NCBI RefSeq assembly: GCF_014695385.1
Contig: NZ_JACJOD010000011.1
Coordinates: 173,387-237,386, forward strand
DNA: 64,000 nt
Origin: Trichocoleus sp. FACHB-46
Lineage (GTDB): Bacteria; Cyanobacteriota; Cyanobacteriia; FACHB-46
Direction: 5' to 3'
Shown here piece by piece: positions 8,699-17,427 of this stretch. Position 1 is the first letter of the stretch. Each line of letters opens with the position of its first letter. Below the pieces are notes generated by a model. That model was not told the origin of the DNA and ran no database searches. It saw only the letters and a program-made list of their open reading frames with translations. The position numbers were made by a program, and so were the translations under genes.

Positions 8699-9874
8699 AT
8701 GAAAATAGCGGTTGCTAAAGAAAGTGAAGTCGGTGAGCGTCGGGTTGCCCTGATCCCGGATACGGTGGCTCGTTTAGTGAAGCAGGGAATAGAAGTCTTG
8801 GTAGAAGCGGGTGCTGGGGAACGAGCTTGTTTCTCGGATGCTACCTACGAAGCCGCTGGAGCCAAAATTGTGAGCGATACAGCGACTCTCTGGGGAGAAG
8901 CTGACGTGCTGCTGAAAGTGTCGCCTCTCCAAGAGCGAGGAGACGGGCAGCATGAAGCCGATTTGCTGCACGAAGGCCAAGTGGTAATTGGTTTCCTCGA
9001 TCCCTTAGGCACTCCAACTTTGGCTCAGCGTTTGGCAGAGCGCAAGATTACTGCTTTCAGTATGGAGATGATTCCACGCACCACGCGAGCGCAAAGTATG
9101 GATGCTTTGTCGTCTCAAGCCAGCGTTGCGGGTTATAAAGCTGTTCTAATTGCTGCGGCAGCAATGCCTAAATACTTCCCGATGTTGACGACAGCAGCGG
9201 GCACAATTCCGCCTGCCAAAGTATTCATCATGGGGGCTGGTGTGGCAGGTCTGCAAGCGATCGCCACTGCTCGCCGCCTAGGTGCTGTGGTAGAAGCATT
9301 TGACATTCGTCCTGCGGTTAAGGAAGAAGTGCAAAGCTTGGGCGCGAAATTTATCGAAGTCCCGATCGAAGAAGATACGGTAGCGGCAGGCGGATACGCC
9401 AAAGAAATTTCTGAGGCTGCTAAACAGCGATCGCGTGAAGTAGTCGCTGAGCATGTCAAGACCGCTGATGCTGTGATCACCACGGCTCAGGTTCCTGGCA
9501 GAAAAGCACCTCTGCTTGTTACCGAAGAAATGGTAGCTCAAATGAAACCAGGCTCGGTGATCGTCGATTTAGCGGCGGAGCAAGGCGGCAACTGTGCCTG
9601 TACGAAGCCAGGAAAGGACGTACTGGTCAATGGTGTGACTGTAATTGGCCCCATCAACCTGCCTTCCTCGGTTCCCATCCATGCTAGCCAAATGTACGCC
9701 AAGAACGTTTTGACCTTGGTGCAGTATTTAGTGACAGACCAGGCACTGAATCTGAACTTTGCTGATGACATTATTGATGCGGCTTGCATTACCCATGCGG
9801 GAGAAATCCGCAACCAACGGATTAAAGATGCCTTGGCCGCAAACAACGAACAAGTAATGGAAAGGAGCCACTAA
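8699..9874 (+). CDS. pntA: NAD(P) transhydrogenase subunit alpha, NAD-binding part (alpha-1)
   Basis: This 391-residue soluble domain I binds NAD(H) in the proton-translocating transhydrogenase, which makes NADPH from NADH using the membrane proton gradient. Visible signatures are the N-terminal VGERRVALIPDTV, the R-A-Q-S-M-D-ALSSQ loop at 130-140 and the dinucleotide-binding GAGVAG at 179-184. An AAGGAG sits 5 bases upstream of the ATG. It is the first gene of a three-gene operon; splitting the alpha subunit into two polypeptides is usual in cyanobacteria. Confidence 0.95.
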   Translation: MKIAVAKESEVGERRVALIPDTVARLVKQGIEVLVEAGAGERACFSDATYEAAGAKIVSDTATLWGEADVLLKVSPLQERGDGQHEADLLHEGQVVIGFLDPLGTPTLAQRLAERKITAFSMEMIPRTTRAQSMDALSSQASVAGYKAVLIAAAAMPKYFPMLTTAAGTIPPAKVFIMGAGVAGLQAIATARRLGAVVEAFDIRPAVKEEVQSLGAKFIEVPIEEDTVAAGGYAKEISEAAKQRSREVVAEHVKTADAVITTAQVPGRKAPLLVTEEMVAQMKPGSVIVDLAAEQGGNCACTKPGKDVLVNGVTVIGPINLPSSVPIHASQMYAKNVLTLVQYLVTDQALNLNFADDIIDAACITHAGEIRNQRIKDALAANNEQVMERSH

Positions 9875-9878
9875 AGCA

Positions 9879-10172
9879 ATGGCAGCAGGATTAATTGCAG
9901 GACTCGTCGTTTTTGTCCTTGCCTCTTTTATCGGGGTGGAAGTGATCAACAAAGTGCCACCCACGCTCCACACACCACTGATGTCTGGCTCTAATGCCAT
10001 CTCAGGCATTGCTGTGATTGGTGCCTTACTAGTGGCTGGCCCCAGAGACTCCAATCTCAGCGTCATTTTGGGCTTGATTGCCATCGTTCTCGCAACCATC
10101 AACGTCGTCGGGGGCTTTCTAGTCACAGACCGGATGCTGCAAATGTTTAAGAAAAAAGAGGTGAAGGCATGA
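9879..10172 (+). CDS. pntAB: NAD(P) transhydrogenase subunit alpha, membrane part (alpha-2)
   Basis: This 97-residue protein carries the domain II helices of the alpha chain: three hydrophobic segments at about 4-22, 38-56 and 62-83, with the family signature PPTLHTPLMSGSNAISGI. It starts 4 bp after the stop of alpha-1 and its stop overlaps the next start (ATGA), which indicates tight translational coupling. Confidence 0.94.
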   Translation: MAAGLIAGLVVFVLASFIGVEVINKVPPTLHTPLMSGSNAISGIAVIGALLVAGPRDSNLSVILGLIAIVLATINVVGGFLVTDRMLQMFKKKEVKA

Positions 10173-11569
10173 GCATCTTTGGTCCTACTGGTATTGAACT
10201 AAGCTACTTAATTGCCTCTTCTCTATTCATTATTGGTCTGAAGCGTCTAGGGTCACCCGCTACAGCTCGGCAAGGCAACACGATCGCGGCGGTTGGGATG
10301 TTAATCGCTGTCGTTGTTACCTTGCTCGATCGCAATGTGCTCAACTACGAAATGATTTTGTTGGGCATTGCTGCTGGCTCTGTAATTGGGGCGATCGCAG
10401 CCCAAAGAGTCGCCATGACCGAAATGCCTCAGATGGTAGGTTTGCTCAACGGTTTGGGTGGTGCGGCCTCGGCTCTAGTCGCGGTGGCTGAGTTTTGGCG
10501 GCTACTGGGCACCGCCGCCGCAGTGCCCCTAGAAGCCACAATCACCACGATTTTAGGGGTGCTAATTGGCGGGGTGACGCTCACAGGCAGTTTGGTTGCT
10601 TTTGCCAAGTTGCAAGGTATTATGCCCGGTGCCCCAATTACTTTCCAGTTGCAACAGCCTTTTAACCTTTCTCTCTTGCTGATCTTTTTGACTGGCAGTG
10701 CCTACCTAATAGTTGAACCTCATAACGTTCCTATTTTTCTAGGATTAGTTAGCATTTCCTTACTTTTGGGTGTTCTATTCGTAATCCCAATTGGTGGAGC
10801 AGATACGCCAGTCGTGATTTCGCTTCTGAACTCTTACTCTGGCTTGGCGGCGAGTGCAGCAGGGTTCATCCTAGGCAACAATATGCTGATCATCGCGGGT
10901 GCCTTAGTCGGTGCTTCCGGAATCATCCTGACGCAGATCATGTGTAAGGCGATGAACCGATCGATCACCAATGTATTGTTCAGCGCTTTTGGCAGTGGTG
11001 CCGCTGCAACAGCAACCGAAGGGGCTCAGGGTGACAAGGTAGTTCACTCCATCGACCCAGAAGAAGGCGCGATGATGTTGGGCTATGCCCGCTCGGTGGT
11101 GATTGTGCCGGGATATGGCATGGCAGTCGCCCAAGCTCAACACTCGGTCCGAGAATTGGCTGACCAGCTGGAGAGACTGAATGTGAGCGTGAAATACGCC
11201 ATCCATCCAGTAGCAGGTCGGATGCCTGGTCACATGAACGTATTGCTAGCAGAAGCGAATGTGCCTTACCCCCAGCTCTGCGACATGGAAGATATTAACC
11301 CAGACCTCGATCGCACAGATGTAGCACTGGTGATTGGGGCCAATGATGTGGTGAATCCAGCCGCACGGGACAATGCTAGCAGCCCAATCTATGGCATGCC
11401 GATTCTAGAAGTAGACAAGGCACTACACACCATCGTGATCAAGCGGGGCATGAGCGCAGGCTTCGCAGGAGTTGACAACGATTTGTTCTACAAGGACAAA
11501 ACGATGATGATGTTTGGCGGTGCCAAAGAAGTGGTAGACAAGTTGGTTTCGGAAGTGAAGCAACTTTAG
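10169..11569 (+). CDS. pntB: NAD(P) transhydrogenase subunit beta
   Basis: The 466-residue beta subunit has an N-terminal membrane domain with about eight to nine helices that form the proton path, then the NADP(H)-binding domain III beginning near residue 300. The NADP site shows VVIVPGYGMAVAQAQ at about 310-325 and KYAIHPVAGRMPGHMNVLLAEA. Full family length, no defects. It closes the operon before a strong terminator. Confidence 0.96.
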   Translation: MSIFGPTGIELSYLIASSLFIIGLKRLGSPATARQGNTIAAVGMLIAVVVTLLDRNVLNYEMILLGIAAGSVIGAIAAQRVAMTEMPQMVGLLNGLGGAASALVAVAEFWRLLGTAAAVPLEATITTILGVLIGGVTLTGSLVAFAKLQGIMPGAPITFQLQQPFNLSLLLIFLTGSAYLIVEPHNVPIFLGLVSISLLLGVLFVIPIGGADTPVVISLLNSYSGLAASAAGFILGNNMLIIAGALVGASGIILTQIMCKAMNRSITNVLFSAFGSGAAATATEGAQGDKVVHSIDPEEGAMMLGYARSVVIVPGYGMAVAQAQHSVRELADQLERLNVSVKYAIHPVAGRMPGHMNVLLAEANVPYPQLCDMEDINPDLDRTDVALVIGANDVVNPAARDNASSPIYGMPILEVDKALHTIVIKRGMSAGFAGVDNDLFYKDKTMMMFGGAKEVVDKLVSEVKQL

Positions 11570-11591
11570 GTCAAAGACTCTAAACAGCCAA

Positions 11592-11625
11592 AAAGAGGGG
11601 TTCTGAATTCAGGCCCCTCTTTTTT
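11592..11625 (+). terminator. Rho-independent terminator after pntB
   Basis: AAGAGGGG and CCCCTCTT form an 8-bp stem followed by a T-run. The A-run on the other side means it may also serve the convergent invertase gene. Confidence 0.85.
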
Positions 11626-11635
11626 ATGGACATTT

Positions 11636-13051
11636 TTAGATGATCCCCAAGTCCTCAAAGCAAATAAGGGAGAGGTTGCTGGGTTTCTGAATCAGCTCTT
11701 TGGCTAGTAAATAACCCGCGATCGTCCAGGTTTGGTATCGTCTGGCTTCCTTGCCCACTAGTCGTCCGTTTTTGCCGTCATAGTATTCGGGCCACTCATC
11801 TTCAACCAAGCGACGCTCAGCGATTTTGAGGGCTTGCTTACCAATTTCTGGCCGACCTGTTTTCTGAGCTGCTGCGGCCAGCATCCAAAGTAAAACGGGC
11901 CAACTGCCACCGTTGTGATAAGACCAAGGCCGATTCTTGGGGTCACAACCAGTCAAGATTTTCCAACCTTGGTCCTCCAGCGCCGGGTAACAAAGTTTCA
12001 TTGGCATGTCACCCACTAGGTCTTCCCAGCGAGACTCAATCAGTTGCAAAATTCCTTGGGACTGCTCCTTACTCGACAGGCTAGACAGCACAGCCATCAG
12101 GTTGCCCACGGCAAAGAAACGGCAGTCAATTTGGGATGGCCCTAAGTTACCCGCTAAGTAGCCGCCTTCTGGAGGCAGCCACTCAGTGAGTTGATAAAAC
12201 GGAATTGAATCAGAATAAATATTGAACTGGTTGAGTGCTTGCTCGCCGTACTCTTCCACTTTGTAGCGGTAGATGACGTTGAGACGGTGGGTATCGAGCC
12301 AATAGTTTTCGCGGATGTGCTTCGTGACTGGCTCTAAGCGAGAATTGACAGCATCGACGAAATAGCGATTGTGCTTGGTGGGCAGCAACAACTCTTGAGC
12401 AGAACGCAACGCGGCGTAAAACAGAGATTGAATTTCTAGCGGGTGACCATAAAGCCCCATCCGACGGTCAATCATGCAAGCGCCGTCGGGAACCAACAGG
12501 GTGGGGTACATATCGAACCGCGCCACCAGGCAAAGCTCGACAATCAGCCGAATTCCTTGCTGGAAGTCATCCCGGTTAATTAATTCTTCGTCGTGAGTGG
12601 CTTTGAAGTAAGCCCGGAGCAAAATTAGCCACCAGAGGCAGGAGTCAACGGGTGCAACTCTCGCGATCGCATGTTCCCCAAAATCTGCCTTGAGCCGTTC
12701 GTGCCCGTGAGACGACTCAACCTTGAAGCTAGCTGGCATCAAACCACGGCCTGGCTTGGAGCAGTCAAACTGGCGTTTCTTAGGTTGCAGCTTGAGGGTT
12801 TCTTCTAGGAAGTTGCGAACAATGTCGGTTCTGCCCCTGATCAGGAAGACGAGGGCGGAAGAAACAAAGTCACGAATAAAGCACTGGTCGTAGTTAAGGG
12901 CTGTTAATTCTGGATCGCGGGCCGCCACTGTGCCTACAGGACGGTCTTGGTAATAAATAATGGATTGTTCTAGGGCTTCCCATGCCTGTTTTTCGAGTGC
13001 TGACTTGGCCACTTGGGGTGCTGCTTGTTGGTCTAAAGTTGCTTTGCTCAA
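11636..13051 (-). CDS. Alkaline/neutral invertase (GH100)
   Basis: The protein (about 471 residues) belongs to glycoside hydrolase family 100, which splits sucrose into glucose and fructose in the cytoplasm. Family features are [16 protein letters not shown], the long linker [49 protein letters not shown] and the C-terminal [16 protein letters not shown]. The start is a choice between GTG at 13066 and TTG at 13051; the TTG has a GAGGGA ribosome-binding sequence about 7 bases upstream, the GTG has none, so TTG is preferred. Plant cytosolic invertases derive from the cyanobacterial family. The gene converges on the pnt operon. Confidence 0.92.
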   Translation of the reverse strand: MSKATLDQQAAPQVAKSALEKQAWEALEQSIIYYQDRPVGTVAARDPELTALNYDQCFIRDFVSSALVFLIRGRTDIVRNFLEETLKLQPKKRQFDCSKPGRGLMPASFKVESSHGHERLKADFGEHAIARVAPVDSCLWWLILLRAYFKATHDEELINRDDFQQGIRLIVELCLVARFDMYPTLLVPDGACMIDRRMGLYGHPLEIQSLFYAALRSAQELLLPTKHNRYFVDAVNSRLEPVTKHIRENYWLDTHRLNVIYRYKVEEYGEQALNQFNIYSDSIPFYQLTEWLPPEGGYLAGNLGPSQIDCRFFAVGNLMAVLSSLSSKEQSQGILQLIESRWEDLVGDMPMKLCYPALEDQGWKILTGCDPKNRPWSYHNGGSWPVLLWMLAAAAQKTGRPEIGKQALKIAERRLVEDEWPEYYDGKNGRLVGKEARRYQTWTIAGYLLAKELIQKPSNLSLICFEDLGII

Positions 13052-13066
13052 TGTTCCATCCCTCAC

Positions 13067-13425
13067 CTATTGCTTTGTCTACATCTCTATAAAACTTATG
13101 AATAGCGCTATGACTCAGCTGCTGGAGCAGAGTTGCGTGTAATTCTACGAGTTATCTCGGTTGAAGTGCTGTTTCAACTTAGCGCAACTCAAAACCCTTC
13201 GCTTCTAACCTAGGAAAGCGATCGCATCAATAGGGCTATGGCATTGAGCAGAATTTTGTGAGTTGTGGCAAGAAAACGCCTTAGCTGATTCTTTAAACAA
13301 TCAGTATGGGCGATGAAATTTAGCGGTGAATGGTCGGAAGATGGGAACAATGCTTGAACTAAAGTGTTTTCCCAAGTGGTTTTCCAGGAGCCACTACCAA
13401 AGCACAACATTATGGCTGCAACAAA
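13067..13425. other. Intergenic region between divergent invertase and protease genes
   Basis: These 359 bases separate two divergent genes and must hold both promoters. Small frames here lack support. No clear operator or known RNA was recognised. Confidence 0.5.
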
Positions 13426-16008
13426 ATGGCTCTACGAAGCATCAAACGAAAGTTATGCCAGAGCGGGAAATACCGTTTAGGTGTTTTTGTTTTGTTGGCA
13501 GCATTGGCCGCGATCGCCTGCTTTCTACTTGCTCCTAAGCCGAAGCCAGCGATCCAGGCAACTGATTACGCAATTCATTCACAGTTAAGCTTCAATCAAC
13601 CCCAGTTTTATCCTCTGAGCCAAAAACTACCAACCGCTCTCTATCAACCCGTAGGAGAGTGGGTGGGTCGGCTGATCTTACCGAGTCCAAGCTTGTCTGA
13701 CCCAAAGTTACCAGATGATCAGCAGTCGCTTGCTCAAGCAAATAATGCCTCAGCTTCAGATTGGGTTTGGCTAGAAGTGCAACACGCACCCAGTGAGGCG
13801 CAAAGCTTAGTTGGGAAAGTTGTCCGGTTGGAATGGAGCCCCCAGCTAGAAGTCCAAGCTTATGTGCGAGCCGTCACGCAGAATGTCAGCTTTACGGCTA
13901 GGACTGAGACCAGTAAACAGCAAGGCAATATTCATCCCGATCGCCTTAATGGTCATAAAGATGTAGGACCGTTGCAGTCTTTGGCTGGAGCTAGACCCAA
14001 TGATGATGTCATCGTCACGCTCAAGGATGTCACCGTAGTCCCAGCAAGTGACTCTCCCAGCATTCTCCAGATTAGTCAAGAACCTGTTTTAGCCACAGGA
14101 CGCTTGTACGGGTTGGTGAAAATTTTAGGCGTAGATGACCAGGCAGCTAAGCAAGTAGCACCCAGCCTCTGCCAAAAATCACCCACCTGCGCTCATGAGT
14201 TTTTTCGCGTCCAACACTACAATCCAGCTTCTAAAAAATTTGATGGAGTTCTAGAAACAGTTCGCATCCCACAACAACTTGCTGGACGTAGCGGCATTGC
14301 GCCCTCAACTCCCCGCCACATCGAAACTTCCCCCGCTGGAAAAGCAGGCTGGTACATTTATGGAGCTAAAAGTGCTGAGGGAGTTTTTGTGGTGCAAGCG
14401 ATTCAGCCGCGATCGCTGGTACAGTTGCAGTCCGATCGAGTCGTCTTAGGTCATCCAGCAGGGCTCACTTACATCAACCAGCAGAACTGGCAGAAGGTGG
14501 AAACGCAGAAAGGCACTGTTCGGAAAGTTTTAGTTAAACCTGGCTCAACCGTCACGAAGGCTAAAGCAAGACCTTTCAAGTGGAAGCTAGGCGATCGCGC
14601 GATCGTTTTACATACCTTCGGCGGTATTGGTGGCAGAAAAGCAGAAGCAGCCTTGGGTTATACCGTCACGGGCCACTTTTCCTATGGGCTAGCTGAAGTA
14701 GTTCGTGAGCCGCTGACCCAAGAGTTACAGTTTGATGTCCAGTATCAGCAGGTTTACGCCCACAATCCCAATGCCATTATTTCGGGCACCACAACCTGGC
14801 CTAATTACATGGGGAACTTACAGTGGGGCTGGTTGGGAACTCGGCCTGTTTCAGATGTCCTGGTGAAATTTGACCCAGTGCTACGCGACTATGACTTCGG
14901 TGGCATCACGCTCTCGCCCCTAAGAGAATTTCAGCAACAGTTACAGGTAATGATGGCGCGGTATCGAGTGGGAGATGGGACAGGGAGCGCTACCGTAACG
15001 CCTGCAACCTCTTGTGTGCAAGACTCTAACCAAGCGCTCTATGCCACAATTCTGCACATCAAGCAGCAAGTCAGCTCCACACCAGCAATTCAAAGTTGGC
15101 TAGCCGCCCATCCTAAAGATGAGCAAACCCTACGGTTTCAGCAGCTCGTATCCTTAGCCAAGGATCTCGAACAGCGGCTGATTCCACTCGGAATTTTGCG
15201 ATCGGACTGGCAACAAAACGCAACTGTTTTAGCGGGCACCAATTCTCAACCAGACTTTACGAGTAGCCGCGACCCGTTAGCAGGGTTAACCAGTTGGCGG
15301 ACTATGATTCCCCGCCAAGCCCAAGATGAATTGGCTAACCTATTTTTACAGCATGGAGCACAGCTCTGGTTTCTTCGCACGAATCAAGTCGGCGGCTGGA
15401 ACCCAGATATCGTCCCCATTGCGCCCACTGCCTTGTTAGGCCAGTTGACCGTTCCAGGCGCGAAAGCTCCGATCGCTTCTATTTTGCTCAATCGGGTTTT
15501 GAGTGCTCTGAATCCTTCTGATCTACGAGGCTGGCTGATTACAGTAGGGCTGCTGTTCCTTTATGGAGCGATCGCTTTACCTCTAGGCTTTGCCTCTGGT
15601 TTTTTACAAGTCAACCTTTGGCCTGTCAATTGGCTCAGCTATTGTTTGCTGGCATTAAGAGCATTACTCACGCCAGCGCTATTAGAGGAATTAGGCTTCC
15701 GAGTATTGCTACTGCCGCATCCCACGGTGGGAGTAGCCTGGTATATCTGGGCTGGATGGGCAACGCTGAGTTTGCTGCTGTTTATCGTCTATCACCCGCT
15801 CAACGCCAAAACTCTGTATAGGGCTGGTGCAAACACCTTTTTAGACCCCATTTTTCTGACTTTGACAGGCTTGTTGGGGCTGACTTGTACAGTGGTCTAT
15901 GCAGTAACAGGCTCTTTATGGGCGATCGCTTTTGTCCACTGGGTGGTTGTGGTGGTTTGGCTAATCGCCTTAGGTGGACATGCAAAACTCGGCATAAAAC
16001 CCTTATAA
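13426..16008 (+). CDS. Large membrane protein with C-terminal CPBP (CAAX/Rce1-like) protease domain
   Basis: The protein has 860 residues. A signal anchor at about 19-36 is followed by roughly 640 residues of mostly soluble sequence with no domain I recognise. The last 150 residues contain several helices and the CPBP glutamic protease motifs: EELGFR at 754-759, FIVYH at 786-790 and FVHW with a His at 838. The catalytic Glu pair, Arg and both His residues are present, so the protease may be active. CPBP members cleave prenylated proteins in eukaryotes or act in bacteriocin and stress pathways in bacteria. The usual CPBP protein is 200-300 residues; this N-terminal extension suggests a lumenal or periplasmic sensing or substrate-binding part. 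Confidence 0.75.
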   Translation: MALRSIKRKLCQSGKYRLGVFVLLAALAAIACFLLAPKPKPAIQATDYAIHSQLSFNQPQFYPLSQKLPTALYQPVGEWVGRLILPSPSLSDPKLPDDQQSLAQANNASASDWVWLEVQHAPSEAQSLVGKVVRLEWSPQLEVQAYVRAVTQNVSFTARTETSKQQGNIHPDRLNGHKDVGPLQSLAGARPNDDVIVTLKDVTVVPASDSPSILQISQEPVLATGRLYGLVKILGVDDQAAKQVAPSLCQKSPTCAHEFFRVQHYNPASKKFDGVLETVRIPQQLAGRSGIAPSTPRHIETSPAGKAGWYIYGAKSAEGVFVVQAIQPRSLVQLQSDRVVLGHPAGLTYINQQNWQKVETQKGTVRKVLVKPGSTVTKAKARPFKWKLGDRAIVLHTFGGIGGRKAEAALGYTVTGHFSYGLAEVVREPLTQELQFDVQYQQVYAHNPNAIISGTTTWPNYMGNLQWGWLGTRPVSDVLVKFDPVLRDYDFGGITLSPLREFQQQLQVMMARYRVGDGTGSATVTPATSCVQDSNQALYATILHIKQQVSSTPAIQSWLAAHPKDEQTLRFQQLVSLAKDLEQRLIPLGILRSDWQQNATVLAGTNSQPDFTSSRDPLAGLTSWRTMIPRQAQDELANLFLQHGAQLWFLRTNQVGGWNPDIVPIAPTALLGQLTVPGAKAPIASILLNRVLSALNPSDLRGWLITVGLLFLYGAIALPLGFASGFLQVNLWPVNWLSYCLLALRALLTPALLEELGFRVLLLPHPTVGVAWYIWAGWATLSLLLFIVYHPLNAKTLYRAGANTFLDPIFLTLTGLLGLTCTVVYAVTGSLWAIAFVHWVVVVVWLIALGGHAKLGIKPL

Positions 16009-16084
16009 CGACTGAAACCATAATTTATCCAGGTTGGACAAGTTATGGTTTCAGTCACAAAGTTAATTCACTTTTAATTTTTAA

Positions 16085-16166
16085 TGCGGATGAAAGGACT
16101 TGAACCTTCACTCCGTGAGGAACTAGAACCTAAATCTAGCGCGTCTGCCAATTCCGCCACATCCGC
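16085..16166 (-). tRNA. tRNA-Leu (anticodon UAG)
   Basis: Read on the minus strand, 82 bases fold as a class II tRNA: acceptor GCGGATG pairs with CATCCGC plus discriminator A, the anticodon stem CTAGA/TCTAG encloses loop TTTAGGT (anticodon TAG), a short variable arm follows, and the T-loop reads GGTTCAAGTCC. CCA is not encoded. Confidence 0.95.
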
Positions 16167-16433
16167 CTGTTATCTGGCTTAACTATGATAGCAGAGGTGA
16201 ACGAAAATCAACTACTGGCAGCGAATAAATATTGAAATTGGAGCTGGAAGTTAGGTGCGATCGCCTAAATTTCAGTACTCTAGGGCGGGGGATCGGCTTT
16301 CCACCTGGAGAAGGAGCCAAGAGGAACCAAATTTTCATAACTTAAAATAGAGAGGACAATCTCTAAAGTAGATACGGAATATTGATCTACTCCCGTGTAA
16401 TTTTTGTTTAGGGACGTAGGAACACATTAAGTC

Positions 16434-16955
16434 ATGAAGCAGTGGCAACGGGGGCTCCGTTATCTTTACCTGAGGTTCGTCCGGTTGCAAGCGACACCTG
16501 AGCAGATCTCGCGGGGATTCGCCTTGGGGATTTTTTGGGGGATGTTTCCGCTACCCGGATTGCAAATGGCGATCGCAGTTGTGAGCGCAGCCGTTGTTCG
16601 TGGCAGTAAATTGGCGGCAGCAGCAGGAACTTGGTTCAGCAACCCTTTGACGACTCTGCCGTTAACTGCATTTAACTTTCATGTTGGACAGTCAGTGCTA
16701 GGGCGAGAGTGGGAAGATTTGCCAACGGAAAATTTGCGATCGCTCGATAGCTTTCTTGCCTTAGGCACGGACTTTATTACTGGCTACTTGATGGGCTGTT
16801 TGATTGTCGGGCTGGCCTTTGCAGTAGTTAGCTATTTCGTGGGTATTCCAGTCGTTGATGCAATTCAGCGGCGCAATGCGGCTCGCCGATTAAAGCGACG
16901 GAAGGCACGTTTCTATAAGCCTTTGAAGTATCGCGATCGCTCCCAGTTGCACTAA
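16434..16955 (+). CDS. DUF2062 membrane protein
   Basis: The protein has 173 residues with the DUF2062 core: QISRGFALGIFWGMFPLPGLQ, then a helix and WFSNPLTTLPLTAFNFHVGQ, and a further membrane segment at about 117-140. The C-terminus is strongly basic (RRNAARRLKRRKARFYK), probably cytoplasmic. The family is widespread in bacteria and has no established function. A tRNA-Leu gene lies upstream on the opposite strand. Confidence 0.85.
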   Translation: MKQWQRGLRYLYLRFVRLQATPEQISRGFALGIFWGMFPLPGLQMAIAVVSAAVVRGSKLAAAAGTWFSNPLTTLPLTAFNFHVGQSVLGREWEDLPTENLRSLDSFLALGTDFITGYLMGCLIVGLAFAVVSYFVGIPVVDAIQRRNAARRLKRRKARFYKPLKYRDRSQLH

Positions 16956-17427
16956 CAGTTAGTCACCAAAACGTAGGTTGATGCGATCGCGAGATTAAAC
17001 CAGTCGTAGTAATAAATGAGCGGCGATCGCAGCAGCCTGGAACTTGATGAGTTGGGTTGCAGTCAAAGTTAACAAAGCAGCCAACGCAACCAGATATTAT
17101 GCGGTGACGTTGACGGCTACAACTCCTGCTCGCTCAGGTTACTAGACAACATTTGCCATTCAAACTTAATTTTGTGGTGTGAAGGTTTAGCTCCTTGCTA
17201 AATCACAGGACTTGTTTGAGTTTTTCAACAGTTCATGAAGCAATTAATGTATTTCTGCAACCTTATACAAACTGACAGGTTGCCTTTAAAGGTTAAAGCA
17301 AAGAGCAAGGCAAAATAGAGGGCAGTGTTGACGCTGAACCCGATTCATTACAAGCAAATGTTGTAGGCATGGCGAGACAAGCCTTTTGTGACGAATTAAA
17401 CCCAGATTGACAAACGAAGTGACTGTT
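16956..17427. other. Intergenic region before the Omp85 gene
   Basis: About 470 bases without a gene. A short hairpin (TTTAGC, 5-base loop, GCTAAA) lies at 17186-17202. The promoter of the downstream outer-membrane protein gene must lie here, but no box is clear. Confidence 0.45.

Noticed and set aside
13210..13410. 66-codon minus-strand frame in the invertase/protease gap
   Set aside because: No ribosome-binding site, no family resemblance, and it occupies the promoter space between divergent genes.
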